Shown here: in pieces, positions 1 to 13,816 of the stretch | How the letters are laid out: each line of letters starts with the position of its first letter | Numbering within the stretch: the stretch's first letter is position 1 | NCBI GenBank assembly: GCA_038207625.1 | Contig: JBBQZO010000064.1 | Coordinates: 1-13,816 of the forward strand | Length of the DNA: 13,816 bases | Origin: JBBQZO01 sp038207625 | GTDB lineage: Bacteria; Pseudomonadota; Gammaproteobacteria; Burkholderiales; Burkholderiaceae_D | Reading direction: 5' to 3' | Made by a program: the position numbers and the translations under genes | The notes under the pieces: model-generated | Told to the model about the DNA's origin: nothing | Databases searched by the model: none | The model's input: only the letters and a program-made list of their open reading frames with translations

Positions 1-6280
<6,280 letters not shown>

Positions 6281-6283
<3 letters not shown>

Positions 6284-6293
6284 TGTTGTTCTA
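6281..6293 (-). other. Gene junction: TAG, 7-base gap, ATG; probable translational coupling
   Basis: Read on the minus strand, the junction is TAG AACAACA ATG. No clear Shine-Dalgarno sequence (AGGAG-like) lies in the 25 bases before the start codon, which are AT-rich unlike the rest of the window. Ribosomes finishing gene 1 probably reinitiate on gene 2, which would keep the two synthetases in step. No promoter or terminator fits in the gap. This is inference from spacing and the lack of a good ribosome site. Confidence 0.6.
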
Positions 6294-9200
6294 TTCGGCA
6301 AATTTTTCTATGAAGCTGGCAATGTCGGCAAAGGCGGCTTCGTCCGCGGTTTCGCTTGCTTGCTGCTGGTGGACTGCATTATCGACAAATATTGCAAGTT
6401 CGGCAATGGTTGGTGCGCCGAACAGGAAGGCGATCGGCACCGCCGCACCGCACTGGCGTTTGACGCGCGCGACGATCTGGGTGATTTGCAGCGAATGGCC
6501 GCCCAGCGCGAAGAAGTTGTCGTGCACCCCGACGCGCTCGATGCGCAGCACGCTTTGCCACATCTCGGCCAGCCATTGCTCGGTGGCGCTGCGCGGCGCC
6601 ACATAGGTGGCCGGTGCACCGATGCTGCGTTTGGGCGTGCGCTCGAGCGCGGCCAGGATCGCCGATGCCGTGTCCAGTTCACCGGCAATGCGCAACAGCG
6701 TTTCGTGGGCGATCAGCGCCGCCGGTGCGTCCGGCGCCGCGGATGGCACGGCGCCAAGCGCTTCCAGCGGCGCGTCCGGGGCCAGACCGCGCGCGCCTGC
6801 CGCTTCGATCCGATAGCCGCACAGGCGCGCGTCACTGTCGTACAGCGCCTGGGCGTGCGCGCCAAAAAAGCGCAGCGCCGGCTGGTTGCGTCCAGTTTCG
6901 ACGGCGTCAAACTGCAGCCATCGCGCGCCCTGTTGCTGGGCCAGCCGGCCCAGGTGGTCGAGCAGCCGATGCTCTACCCCGCGTCCGAGCACCCGGCAGC
7001 TCAGCAGCAAGGTGTCGATCCGCAGCGTGTCCCCTGCCAGCGCGTAACTGACCACGCCGGTCAGGCCATAGGCGCCGAAGCGGTCGCTCACCTGTACCAC
7101 TTCATAGGTCCGGCCAGTCCCCGGCGCCGCCAGTTCGCCCACCTGAAGCGCTTGCGGGCGCAGGTTGAACTGGTTGGTGCGCTGGGTCAGCTCGGCCACC
7201 CGCTCAAGCTGGAGCGGTTCGGGCGCACCCAGCGTTACCTCCAGCGCCAACTGCGCAAGGAAGTCGGCGAACCCGGACGCCGCCGCGCGCACCGTTTCGC
7301 GCTGTCCGTTGCTGCGGTATTGCGCCGTGCGCTGCTGCGCATCGGCGGTGACGACGACGTGATCGAAGGCCCACACCTGGTCTAGCCAATGGGCCAGTTG
7401 CGATGGCTGCGACGGCAGCGCCAGCACCAGCACAGAAGGGCAATGGGCGGCCACCTCGGCGCACTCGAGCGGGTTGTCGTCGATGAAGATAAAGCTGTCC
7501 AGGCCCAGCCCGAGTTCCTGCGCCAGCGACTGCAGATTGTCCGATTTGGCGCGCCAGTTGACCCGCGTGCCGACGATATGCTCTTTGCGCAGCAGCATGG
7601 CCGGGTTGTGTGCAAACACCGCATCCACATCGGCGCTGTTGTTCTTGCTGCACAGGCACAGCAGCATGCCGGCCTGCGCCTGCGCGATCATGAAACGCTG
7701 CAGCGCCGCGTGGCCCTCGCTGACCTGCACGCCGTGCGCGCCCACTTCCCCGCACACGCCCTGCCACAGCGTTTCGTCGCAATCGAGCACGATGACCTTG
7801 CGCGGCCGGGCGCGCAGCGCCGCCATGGCACGCACAAAACCGGTGGCCAGCGCGGCATACATCTCGGCCGTGTACGGAATGTGGCCCAGCTCATTGGCGT
7901 AGGCGTCGTCATAGTCGGGCACCGGATACTGGTGCAGCAGCGCGGCCGATGCGAGCGGGTACACCCCGGGCAGCGCACCGATGCGCACCAGCAGGCGCTG
8001 CTCCAGCTCGTCCAGATAGGCGCGGTAATCAGCCCGCGCATGCACGCCGGCCGACATCGGACAAAACAGCAGGAACAACGGCGCCGCGCCGAAGCCGCTC
8101 GCCACACTCAGCGCGCTGACAAGCTCGTCGGCGTGGTTCTCGAGCAGTTGAAGTGCCGCCTCGGGTGCGGCGTCAGGCGCCAGCGCGCGCGCCCAGTCTT
8201 CCAGGCGCAACAGGATCAGGTTGCTGCCGTGCCGGTTCTGTGCGAACAGGCCGGCCGGATCGAGCAAATTCTGGAACACCTGGTTATACGCAGCGAACTG
8301 CAACTGCATCGGCAGCGCCAACGTGCGCTCCCAAAATTCGAGCGCGTCAGCCAGCGGCTCGGCAGTAAACGTCGCCGCGATCACCACCTGATGGCGCTCA
8401 TTGCGCTTGACCCAGGCCAGGCCATGCTGGCGCAGCGGTTCGCTCAGCGCCAGCTCGCCCAGCGGGCGCGCCGGTTCTTGCAGCAGCGCCGCCAGCATCG
8501 CCTGCACGCCCTGCAGCAAGGTCTCGATCGTGGCGGCGTTGAACAATTCGCTCTTGTACTCGCACGCCAGGCGCAGCCCGGCGCCATCGTGGTGGGCCAC
8601 GAAGCGCAGGTCCAAAGTGGTCGACTGGATCGCGCCGCCCAGTACCTCGGCCGTCAGATCGCTGTCCAGCGCGGATCCTTCGGGCAGGTTTTGCAACAGG
8701 AAGCCGACGTTAAACAGCGGATTGTGGCTGGTGTCGCGCACCGGATTGACCGCCTCGATGACTTTTTCGAACGGCACATCCTGATTGGCGTAGGCGTCCA
8801 GCACCGTCGTGCGCAGCTGCGCAAGCAGGCTCGCAAAACCGTGCTGCTCGTCGACGCGATGGCGCAGCGCCAGTGAATTCATGAAGCAGCCGATCAGCGG
8901 CTCCAGCGCCTGCTGCGTGCGCCCCGCCACGACGGTGCCCAGCACCACATCGTGCTGGCCGGACCATTTGGCCAGGACCACATTCAGCGCGCCCAGCAGG
9001 ACCATGTACAGGCTAGCGCCGTGCGCCTGGGCCAGCGCGTTCAGCTCGGCCATCTGCGCCGCCTCGACGTACAGTGCGCGCGCTTCGACGGCGCGCGTTT
9101 GCTGCGCCGGACGCGGGTAGTCGGTCGGCAGTGCCAACAGCGCTGGCGCCCCCGCCAGCTCGCGCGTCCAGTAGCTGCACTGCTGTTCCAAGGCAGCGTC

Positions 9201-12200
9201 GTTCAGCCATTCGCGCTGCCAGTGCGCGTAGTCGGCATACTGCACCGCCAGCGGCGCCAGCGGCGACGCCTGCCCTTGGGCGAACGCCGCGTACAGTCGG
9301 GCCACCTCCTGCATCAGCACCCCCATCGACCAGCCATCAGCGACGATGTGGTGCAGCGTCAGCAGCACAATGTGTTCATGCTCGGCCAGCTTGATCAACG
9401 CCGCGCGCACCAGCGGGCCGTTTTCAAGGTCGAAGCGGGTTTGCGCTTCGAGCTGTGCCAGCCACTGTGCGTGGGCATCGCGTTCGGCCTGCGGCATGGC
9501 CGACAGGTCTGTCACGGCGATGGCCAGCTCGCAGTGCTCGCGCACCAGTTGCGATGGCGTGCCGTCGACCTCAACGAGCACCGAGCGCAGCACTTCGTGG
9601 CGCGCGATCACGCCATTGATGGCGCGCCGCAGCGGATCGAGCGCCAGCGCACCGCTAAGGCGGATCGCCAGCGGCATGATATAGAACGCGTGCTCGGCCT
9701 CGAGCCGGTCCAGGAACCACAGGCGTTGCTGGGCGAACGAGAGCGGCAAGGCGACACCACGCGCCGCTGGCACGATCGCCGGTGCCAGCGCGGCGGGCGC
9801 TTGCGCGACGCGCTCGGCCAGTTGCGCCAGTGTCGGCGCTTCAAACAGCGTGCGCAGCGCCAGTTCGACACGGCAAGTGCTGCGGATCCTGGAGATGACG
9901 CGCGTGGCCAGCAGCGAATGTCCGCCCAGCGCAAAGAAGTTGTCCTGCGCGCCGACCCGTTCGATCTGGAGCAAGTCGGCCCAGATCGCCGCCAGCGTCT
10001 GTTCAAGCGCGCCGCGCGGAGCCACATATGCGCTCTCGCTGCCGCCAAACTCGGGCTCAGGCAGGGCCTTGCGGTCAACTTTACCGTTCGGTGTAAGCGG
10101 CAGCGCTGGCATGACGACAAACTGCGCGGGGATCATGTAGTCCGGCAGAGCGTGACGCAGCGCTGCCCGCAGTTGCGCCAGATCGGGCGGTGCGCCGTCA
10201 GGCTGCGCCACCAGGTAGGCCACCAGATGTGGCTCCCCATCGCGCCTGGCGCGCGCCAGCACGACTGCCTGCTTCACTTGCGGCAGCAGCGCCAGCGCCG
10301 CCTCGATGTCGCCCAGTTCGATGCGCATGCCGCGTATCTTCACCTGCTGGTCCTTGCGGCCGACCAGCTGGAAATTGCCGTCCGCCAGCAGACGCGCCAG
10401 ATCACCGCTGCGATACAGCCGGTCGCCGGCGCCGGCGCTGAACGGGTTGGCGACAAAGGCCTGATCGGTGAGCGCGCTTTGTTGGTAGTAGCCCAGGCTG
10501 CGATACGGCGTGCGCAGGTAGACTTCGCCCAGCTCGCCCGGCGCGCATAGCGCCATGTCGGCGTCCAGTATCAGCGCCTGAGTCGCGCTGATCGGCATAC
10601 CGACCGGGACGAACGATGCGGCGATCGGCGTGGCCGGCAAACGGTAGCAGAACTTGGCCAGCGTGGTCTCGGTCGGGCCGTACAGATTGACCAGCGCAAT
10701 GCGCGCGCCAAACAGTGCTATCCACGGATTGACGTCGGCCGGCAGCAATGCCTCGCCGGCCAGCAGCACGTGGCGCAGCGCTGGCAAGCTATGCTGGGTC
10801 AAGCCGCTCTCCTGCAGCAGGCGAAACACGGTCGGCACGCAGTGCGTCAGCGTCACGCGCGCGCGTTCCAACCATTGCAGCAGTTCGCCCGGCGCGATGA
10901 TCGCCCGCGTGTCGGGAATGCACACTGTGCCGCCGGCGCACAGCGGCGCGAACACGTCGCGCAGGTAGACGTCGAAACTCGGATTAGTCAGTTGGCTGAC
11001 ACGGCTGTCCCGGTCCAGGCCAAACGCGTTGATCTCCCAGTCGACGAAATGAGCCAGGCCGGCCGTGCGGCCCAGCACTGCCTTCGGTGTGCCGGTCGAG
11101 CCGGACGTGAAGTACAGATAGCATGGCGCATCCGGTCCGACCGACCGATTCGGATCGTGCGCGCTGAAGTCGGCCACCGAGCGCCCGAGCGCGTCGTCCT
11201 GAGGCGCGGCGCCGACGTGGAAAACGGGCGCGCTGGCGGACTGATCGTCCACCAGGCTGGCCAGCATAGCGCCGCCGATACCGTCAACGACCCACGCCTG
11301 AGGGCTTGCCACCGTCACACTGGCGGACAGGCGCCCCGGCGGGTGATTCACGTCGAGCGACGCAAATACACAGCCGGCCTTGAGCACGCCGATGCTGGCG
11401 ACGATCTGTTCGATCGGGTCATCCATCAGGATGGCGACGATGCTGCCGATGGCGATGTTCCCGTCGATCAAGCCGTTGGCCAGCTGATTGGCGCGCCGCT
11501 CAAGCTCGCCGTAGCTGCAAACGCGCGCGCCCCATTCCAGCGCCGTGTCGTCAGGCTGGCTTTGGCAATGCGCACCGATCCGATCGAGCACATTGGTGCC
11601 GACATGCGGCAACAGTAAATCGGCATCGCAGCTGCCCGCGATGGCGCCTTGCGACGCTTCCCACAAGGCCAGCCGCTGCTGGCGCGTTTGCGCGCTCGGC
11701 AGGCTCAGTTGACGGATCGACGCCTGCGGTGCGGCCACGATCGCCGCCAGCAGTTCGGTCCATTGCACGCCCAGGCGCGCAATGGTCGTCGCCTCGAACA
11801 GATCGGTGCTGTATTCAAACGAACAGCTAAGCTGGTCGTCCTGCTCGGTGACGTACAGGCTCAGGTCAAACTTGGCGCTGGTGCGCTGGCTATCGAGCAC
11901 TTGCAAGGACAGTCCGTCCAACTCGATCCGGTCGATCGGCATGTTCTGCAACACGAACATGGCCTGAAACAGCGGCGCGTGGCTGGCACTGCGCTCAAGT
12001 GTGAGCGCGTCCACCAGTTGTTCGAACGGCAGATCCTGATGGGCGTAGGCGCCCAGCGCACTGCTGCGCACTTGTGCAAGCAGGTCGACGAAACGCGGAT
12101 TGCCGTCCAACCGCGTGCGCAGCACCAGCGTGTTGATGAACAGCCCGATCAGCGGCTCGACTTCGGCATGGTGCCGGTTCGCAATCGGCGTACCCACGCA

Positions 12201-13816
12201 GATATCGTCCTGCCCCGAGCGTTGCGCCAGCAGCACGTTGAAGGCAGCGTGCAGGCACATGAACAAGGTCGCTTGCTCGCGCTCAGCCAGCGCGCGCACG
12301 GCCCCCGTCAATTGCGCGTCGATCGTGAAGTCGTGCGCCGCGCCGCGATGGCTAGGCACGGGCGGTCGCGCATGGTCCGTTGGCAGCGTCAACAGGGCCG
12401 GCGAGCCGGTCAACTGCGCACGCCAATAGTCGAGCTGTTGCTGCAAATGTGCGCCGGCCAGATCGTTGCGCTGCCAGTGCGCGTAGTCGGCATACTGCAG
12501 CGTCAGTCCCGGCAACGGCGACGCATGACCTTGGGCAAAGGCCGCGTACAAGGCGGCCACCTCGCGCACCATCACACCCATTGACCAGCCGTCAAAGACG
12601 ATGTGATGGATCGTCAGCAGCACAATGTGCTGGGTGTCGGCCAGGCGGATCAAGCCGGCGCGGATCAATGGGCCGCTGGCCAGATCAAACGCAGTGCCCG
12701 CTTCCGCGCGCATCAGGCGCCGCGCTTCAAGCACGCGCGCGTGCGCGCCGAGTCCGGACAGGTCGGTGAGCGCGAATGGCAGGTTCAGTTCGCGATGCAG
12801 CACTTGAACCGGCGCCTCATCGACCATCGCAAACGTTGTGCGCAAGGCCTCGTGGCGGCGCACGATGGCGTCGATGACGTGCGCGAGCACATCCGCGTCC
12901 AGCGGGCCGTCAATGCGCACGGCAAGCGGAATGTTGTAAGCTGCACTGCCCGGTTCGAGCTGATCGAGGAACCACAAGCGCTGCTGGCCAAACGACAAGG
13001 GCATGTTGTCGCCGCGTGCTACCGGCAGCATGGCAGAAACCATACCCACCGTGTCGGCGCGCATGATCCGTTCAGCCAACTGCGCGACAGTCGGCGCCTC
13101 AAACAGGGTGCGCAGCACCAGTTCGGCCTTGCAGGCGATCCTGATCTGCGATATCACCTGGGTCGCCGTCAGCGAATGGCCGCCCAGCGCAAAGAAGTTA
13201 TCGTGAATGCCGATCTGTTCGCGTTTCAGCACTGCGGCCCAGATCGCCGTCAGCGTGCGCTCGAGTTCATCGCGCGGCGCCACAAACTCGGCGGCGGTGT
13301 CAGCCAGATCGGGCGCCGGCAGCGCCTTGCGATCGATCTTGCCGTTGTGCGTCAGCGGCAAACGCGCCAGCACAACGTAGTGCGCCGGCACCATGTAGTC
13401 GGGCAGGCGCTGTTGCAGGCTAACGCGCAGCGCTGACGTATCGAGTTCGGCTTCGCCGTGCGCGACCAGGTAGGCGACCAGGCGTTTGTCCCCCGGCGCG
13501 TCCTCGCGCGCCAGCACCAGTGCCTGTTCGACGCCAGCTTGCGCGGTCAGCGCCGCTTCGATCTCGCCCAGTTCGATGCGAAAGCCGCGGATCTTGACCT
13601 GATGATCGATCCGCCCCAGGTAATCAAAACTGCCGTCGGCCGCGCGCCGTGCCAGGTCGCCCGTCTTGTACAGGCGCGCGCCGTCGGCGCCAAACGGGCT
13701 GGCGATGAATTGCGTGGCTGTCAGGTCAGACCGATTCAGATAACCGCGCGCCAGACCGGCGCCACCGATATGCAACTCGCCCGGCACGCCGGCCGGGGCC
13801 GGACGCAGTGCACTAT
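6291..13816 (-). CDS. NRPS, A(partial)-PCP-C-A-PCP-C-FkbH-PCP, 5' end outside window
   Basis: A cytoplasmic multimodular peptide synthetase. The reading frame is open to the right edge: codons from 13814 read SALRPAPAG before the A6 motif GELHIGG. The gene therefore starts upstream of the window, and the in-frame GTG at 13785-13787 is not its start. About 2,507 residues are visible, ending in a TAG at 6291-6293. In order they are: end of an A domain (A10 motif NGKIDRKALP, near 13322-13350), PCP (LGGHSL, Ser codon 13173-13175), C (HHIVFDGWS, near 12577-12610), a full divergent A domain, PCP (Ser codon 9915-9917), C (HHIVADGWS, 9324-9354), an FkbH-type HAD domain (LDCDETLW), PCP (Ser codon 6492-6494) and an acidic tail ending FIEKFAE. 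All motifs checked share one frame and no stop interrupts it. The next synthetase starts 7 bases downstream, so the two are surely one operon. No epimerisation or thioesterase domain is present, so the chain passes on to the next protein. Confidence 0.96.
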   Translation of the reverse strand, partial: SALRPAPAGVPGELHIGGAGLARGYLNRSDLTATQFIASPFGADGARLYKTGDLARRAADGSFDYLGRIDHQVKIRGFRIELGEIEAALTAQAGVEQALVLAREDAPGDKRLVAYLVAHGEAELDTSALRVSLQQRLPDYMVPAHYVVLARLPLTHNGKIDRKALPAPDLADTAAEFVAPRDELERTLTAIWAAVLKREQIGIHDNFFALGGHSLTATQVISQIRIACKAELVLRTLFEAPTVAQLAERIMRADTVGMVSAMLPVARGDNMPLSFGQQRLWFLDQLEPGSAAYNIPLAVRIDGPLDADVLAHVIDAIVRRHEALRTTFAMVDEAPVQVLHRELNLPFALTDLSGLGAHARVLEARRLMRAEAGTAFDLASGPLIRAGLIRLADTQHIVLLTIHHIVFDGWSMGVMVREVAALYAAFAQGHASPLPGLTLQYADYAHWQRNDLAGAHLQQQLDYWRAQLTGSPALLTLPTDHARPPVPSHRGAAHDFTIDAQLTGAVRALAEREQATLFMCLHAAFNVLLAQRSGQDDICVGTPIANRHHAEVEPLIGLFINTLVLRTRLDGNPRFVDLLAQVRSSALGAYAHQDLPFEQLVDALTLERSASHAPLFQAMFVLQNMPIDRIELDGLSLQVLDSQRTSAKFDLSLYVTEQDDQLSCSFEYSTDLFEATTIARLGVQWTELLAAIVAAPQASIRQLSLPSAQTRQQRLALWEASQGAIAGSCDADLLLPHVGTNVLDRIGAHCQSQPDDTALEWGARVCSYGELERRANQLANGLIDGNIAIGSIVAILMDDPIEQIVASIGVLKAGCVFASLDVNHPPGRLSASVTVASPQAWVVDGIGGAMLASLVDDQSASAPVFHVGAAPQDDALGRSVADFSAHDPNRSVGPDAPCYLYFTSGSTGTPKAVLGRTAGLAHFVDWEINAFGLDRDSRVSQLTNPSFDVYLRDVFAPLCAGGTVCIPDTRAIIAPGELLQWLERARVTLTHCVPTVFRLLQESGLTQHSLPALRHVLLAGEALLPADVNPWIALFGARIALVNLYGPTETTLAKFCYRLPATPIAASFVPVGMPISATQALILDADMALCAPGELGEVYLRTPYRSLGYYQQSALTDQAFVANPFSAGAGDRLYRSGDLARLLADGNFQLVGRKDQQVKIRGMRIELGDIEAALALLPQVKQAVVLARARRDGEPHLVAYLVAQPDGAPPDLAQLRAALRHALPDYMIPAQFVVMPALPLTPNGKVDRKALPEPEFGGSESAYVAPRGALEQTLAAIWADLLQIERVGAQDNFFALGGHSLLATRVISRIRSTCRVELALRTLFEAPTLAQLAERVAQAPAALAPAIVPAARGVALPLSFAQQRLWFLDRLEAEHAFYIMPLAIRLSGALALDPLRRAINGVIARHEVLRSVLVEVDGTPSQLVREHCELAIAVTDLSAMPQAERDAHAQWLAQLEAQTRFDLENGPLVRAALIKLAEHEHIVLLTLHHIVADGWSMGVLMQEVARLYAAFAQGQASPLAPLAVQYADYAHWQREWLNDAALEQQCSYWTRELAGAPALLALPTDYPRPAQQTRAVEARALYVEAAQMAELNALAQAHGASLYMVLLGALNVVLAKWSGQHDVVLGTVVAGRTQQALEPLIGCFMNSLALRHRVDEQHGFASLLAQLRTTVLDAYANQDVPFEKVIEAVNPVRDTSHNPLFNVGFLLQNLPEGSALDSDLTAEVLGGAIQSTTLDLRFVAHHDGAGLRLACEYKSELFNAATIETLLQGVQAMLAALLQEPARPLGELALSEPLRQHGLAWVKRNERHQVVIAATFTAEPLADALEFWERTLALPMQLQFAAYNQVFQNLLDPAGLFAQNRHGSNLILLRLEDWARALAPDAAPEAALQLLENHADELVSALSVASGFGAAPLFLLFCPMSAGVHARADYRAYLDELEQRLLVRIGALPGVYPLASAALLHQYPVPDYDDAYANELGHIPYTAEMYAALATGFVRAMAALRARPRKVIVLDCDETLWQGVCGEVGAHGVQVSEGHAALQRFMIAQAQAGMLLCLCSKNNSADVDAVFAHNPAMLLRKEHIVGTRVNWRAKSDNLQSLAQELGLGLDSFIFIDDNPLECAEVAAHCPSVLVLALPSQPSQLAHWLDQVWAFDHVVVTADAQQRTAQYRSNGQRETVRAAASGFADFLAQLALEVTLGAPEPLQLERVAELTQRTNQFNLRPQALQVGELAAPGTGRTYEVVQVSDRFGAYGLTGVVSYALAGDTLRIDTLLLSCRVLGRGVEHRLLDHLGRLAQQQGARWLQFDAVETGRNQPALRFFGAHAQALYDSDARLCGYRIEAAGARGLAPDAPLEALGAVPSAAPDAPAALIAHETLLRIAGELDTASAILAALERTPKRSIGAPATYVAPRSATEQWLAEMWQSVLRIERVGVHDNFFALGGHSLQITQIVARVKRQCGAAVPIAFLFGAPTIAELAIFVDNAVHQQQASETADEAAFADIASFIEKFAE
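6390..9775 (-). other. C-FkbH-PCP module, predicted glycerate-incorporating, no A domain
   Basis: The last module of gene 1 has a C domain (about 9775-8430; LSFAQQRLWFLDRL, HHIVADGWS at 9324-9354), an FkbH-type region (about 8395-6800) and a PCP (about 6605-6390; DNFFALGGHSL, serine codon 6492-6494). No A-domain core motif (TSGS, YGPTE, NGKxDRK) lies between C and PCP, so the extender must be loaded another way. Since FkbH domains elsewhere load glyceryl on carrier proteins, the PCP here probably carries glycerate. The intact histidine motif of the C domain argues that it condenses the upstream peptide with this unit, presumably through a hydroxyl group and so as an ester. A roughly 65-residue linker rich in alanine and proline (about 6800-6606) separates FkbH from the PCP. 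Confidence 0.85.
6800..8395 (-). other. FkbH-like HAD-superfamily glyceryl-loading domain
   Basis: The region starts with an N-terminal part (VVIAATFTAEPL, then FWERTLALP, YNQVFQNLLDP and LILLRLEDW) typical of FkbH-like proteins in NRPS and PKS lines. The HAD core follows: motif I VIVLDCDETLWQGVCGE (7742-7799; nucleophile Asp codon 7782-7784), motif II LCLCSKNN, a lysine in WRAKSDNL, and the acidic motif FIFIDDNPLE (about 7465-7495). After it come LTQRTNQFNLRPQ (about 7156-7195), DRFGAYGLTGVV and LLSCRVLGRGVEHRLL, the FkbH C-terminal part with an acetyltransferase-like fold. Characterised family members take 1,3-bisphosphoglycerate, remove the phosphate and leave glyceryl as a thioester on the carrier. 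All HAD acidic residues are present, so activity is likely. The glycerate substrate itself is inferred from the family; a related three-carbon acid cannot be excluded. Confidence 0.88.
9805..13040 (-). other. NRPS module C-A-PCP with divergent A domain of unassigned specificity
   Basis: The C domain (about 13040-11700) has the core motif HHIVFDGWS and a start LSFGQQRLWFLDQLEPGS typical of domains that accept L-configured donors. The A domain (about 11640-10065) has A3 as YLYFTSGSTGTPKAV, A5 as NLYGPTETT, A7 as YRSGDLAR, and A10 as NGKVDRKALP. It departs from the usual pattern in A2 (LKAGCVFASLDVNHP, where LKAGGAYVPLDP is common) and in A4 (FDVYLRDVF instead of FDxSVWE). Pocket positions aligned to GrsA are D235, V236, R239, H278, L299, A301, L322, L330 and A331. 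The conserved D235 (codon 10971-10973) suggests an alpha-amino acid substrate, but I do not recognise the code. The PCP has DNFFALGGHSL with its serine codon at 9915-9917. It hands its chain to the C domain of the FkbH module. Confidence 0.88.
13060..13816 (-). other. NRPS module (partial): end of A domain plus PCP
   Basis: This segment of gene 1 covers motifs A6 (GELHIGGAGLARGYL) to A10 (NGKIDRKALP), including the A7 motif YKTGDLARR and the A8 motif GRIDHQVKIRGFRIELG. A PCP with DNFFALGGHSL follows; its serine codon is at 13173-13175. The pocket-forming half of the A domain (A3 to A5) is upstream of the window, so its amino acid cannot be predicted. A10 holds the lysine that normally contacts the adenylate, so the domain looks functional. 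It resembles the matching part of the threonine A domain in gene 2, for example in the shared start GVPGELHIGGAGLARGYLNR. Confidence 0.9.

Noticed and set aside
6284..6290. Promoter or terminator between the two genes
   Set aside because: Only 7 bases separate stop and start, and no inverted repeat followed by a T-run was seen nearby.
6308..6688. Possible small gene on the minus strand in another frame near the end of gene 1
   Set aside because: It overlaps the PCP of gene 1, which has a perfect DNFFALGGHSL motif in its own frame; the alternative frame shows no family signature.
7389..10550. Plus-strand open frames of about 495 and 532 codons (7389-8876 and 8952-10550)
   Set aside because: Shadows of the FkbH and C domains on the other strand; composition and lack of motifs match the other antisense frames.
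13785..13787. GTG as the start codon of gene 1
   Set aside because: It sits inside the conserved A6 region (GVPGELHIGG), and the frame continues upstream to the window edge with plausible A-domain sequence. It is an internal valine.

Overview
The window holds part of a modular non-ribosomal peptide synthetase (NRPS) locus, read entirely from the minus strand. There are two very large genes, both cut by the window. The upstream gene enters at the right edge (13816) already inside an adenylation (A) domain and stops at 6291. The second starts at 6283, after a 7-base gap, and runs off the left edge, just past the end of its second A domain. Nothing else is encoded: no RNA genes, mobile elements, CRISPR arrays, promoters or terminators were seen. 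The DNA is strongly G+C rich and GC-biased at third codon positions, so long meaningless open frames appear on the opposite strand. A high-GC proteobacterium, perhaps of the Burkholderiales, would fit; this is a weak inference from composition and general protein style only.

In reading order (right to left), gene 1 carries the C-terminal part of an A domain plus carrier protein (PCP), then a full C-A-PCP module, then a C-FkbH-PCP module with no A domain, then a short acidic tail. Gene 2 carries a basic N-terminal linker, then C-A-PCP, then C-A, with the following PCP just outside the window. I read the specificity pockets by aligning them to the GrsA phenylalanine A domain. The first A domain of gene 2 reads DFWNIGMVH(K), the classic threonine code. 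The second reads DVWHMSLVD(K), a serine-type code. The complete A domain of gene 1 reads DVRHLALLA(K); I cannot assign it, and the domain is divergent at several core motifs.

The most interesting part is the FkbH module (about 9775-6390). FkbH-family domains belong to the HAD superfamily; they take glyceryl units from 1,3-bisphosphoglycerate and load them on a carrier protein. Here the domain takes the place of an A domain in the middle of the assembly line, behind an apparently active condensation domain. The simplest reading is a chain of X - Y - glycerate - Thr - Ser -, with the peptide ester-linked to a glycerate hydroxyl, i.e. an internal depsipeptide bond. No epimerase, methyltransferase, thioesterase or tailoring enzyme lies in the window, so the start, release and final form of the product cannot be judged from here.
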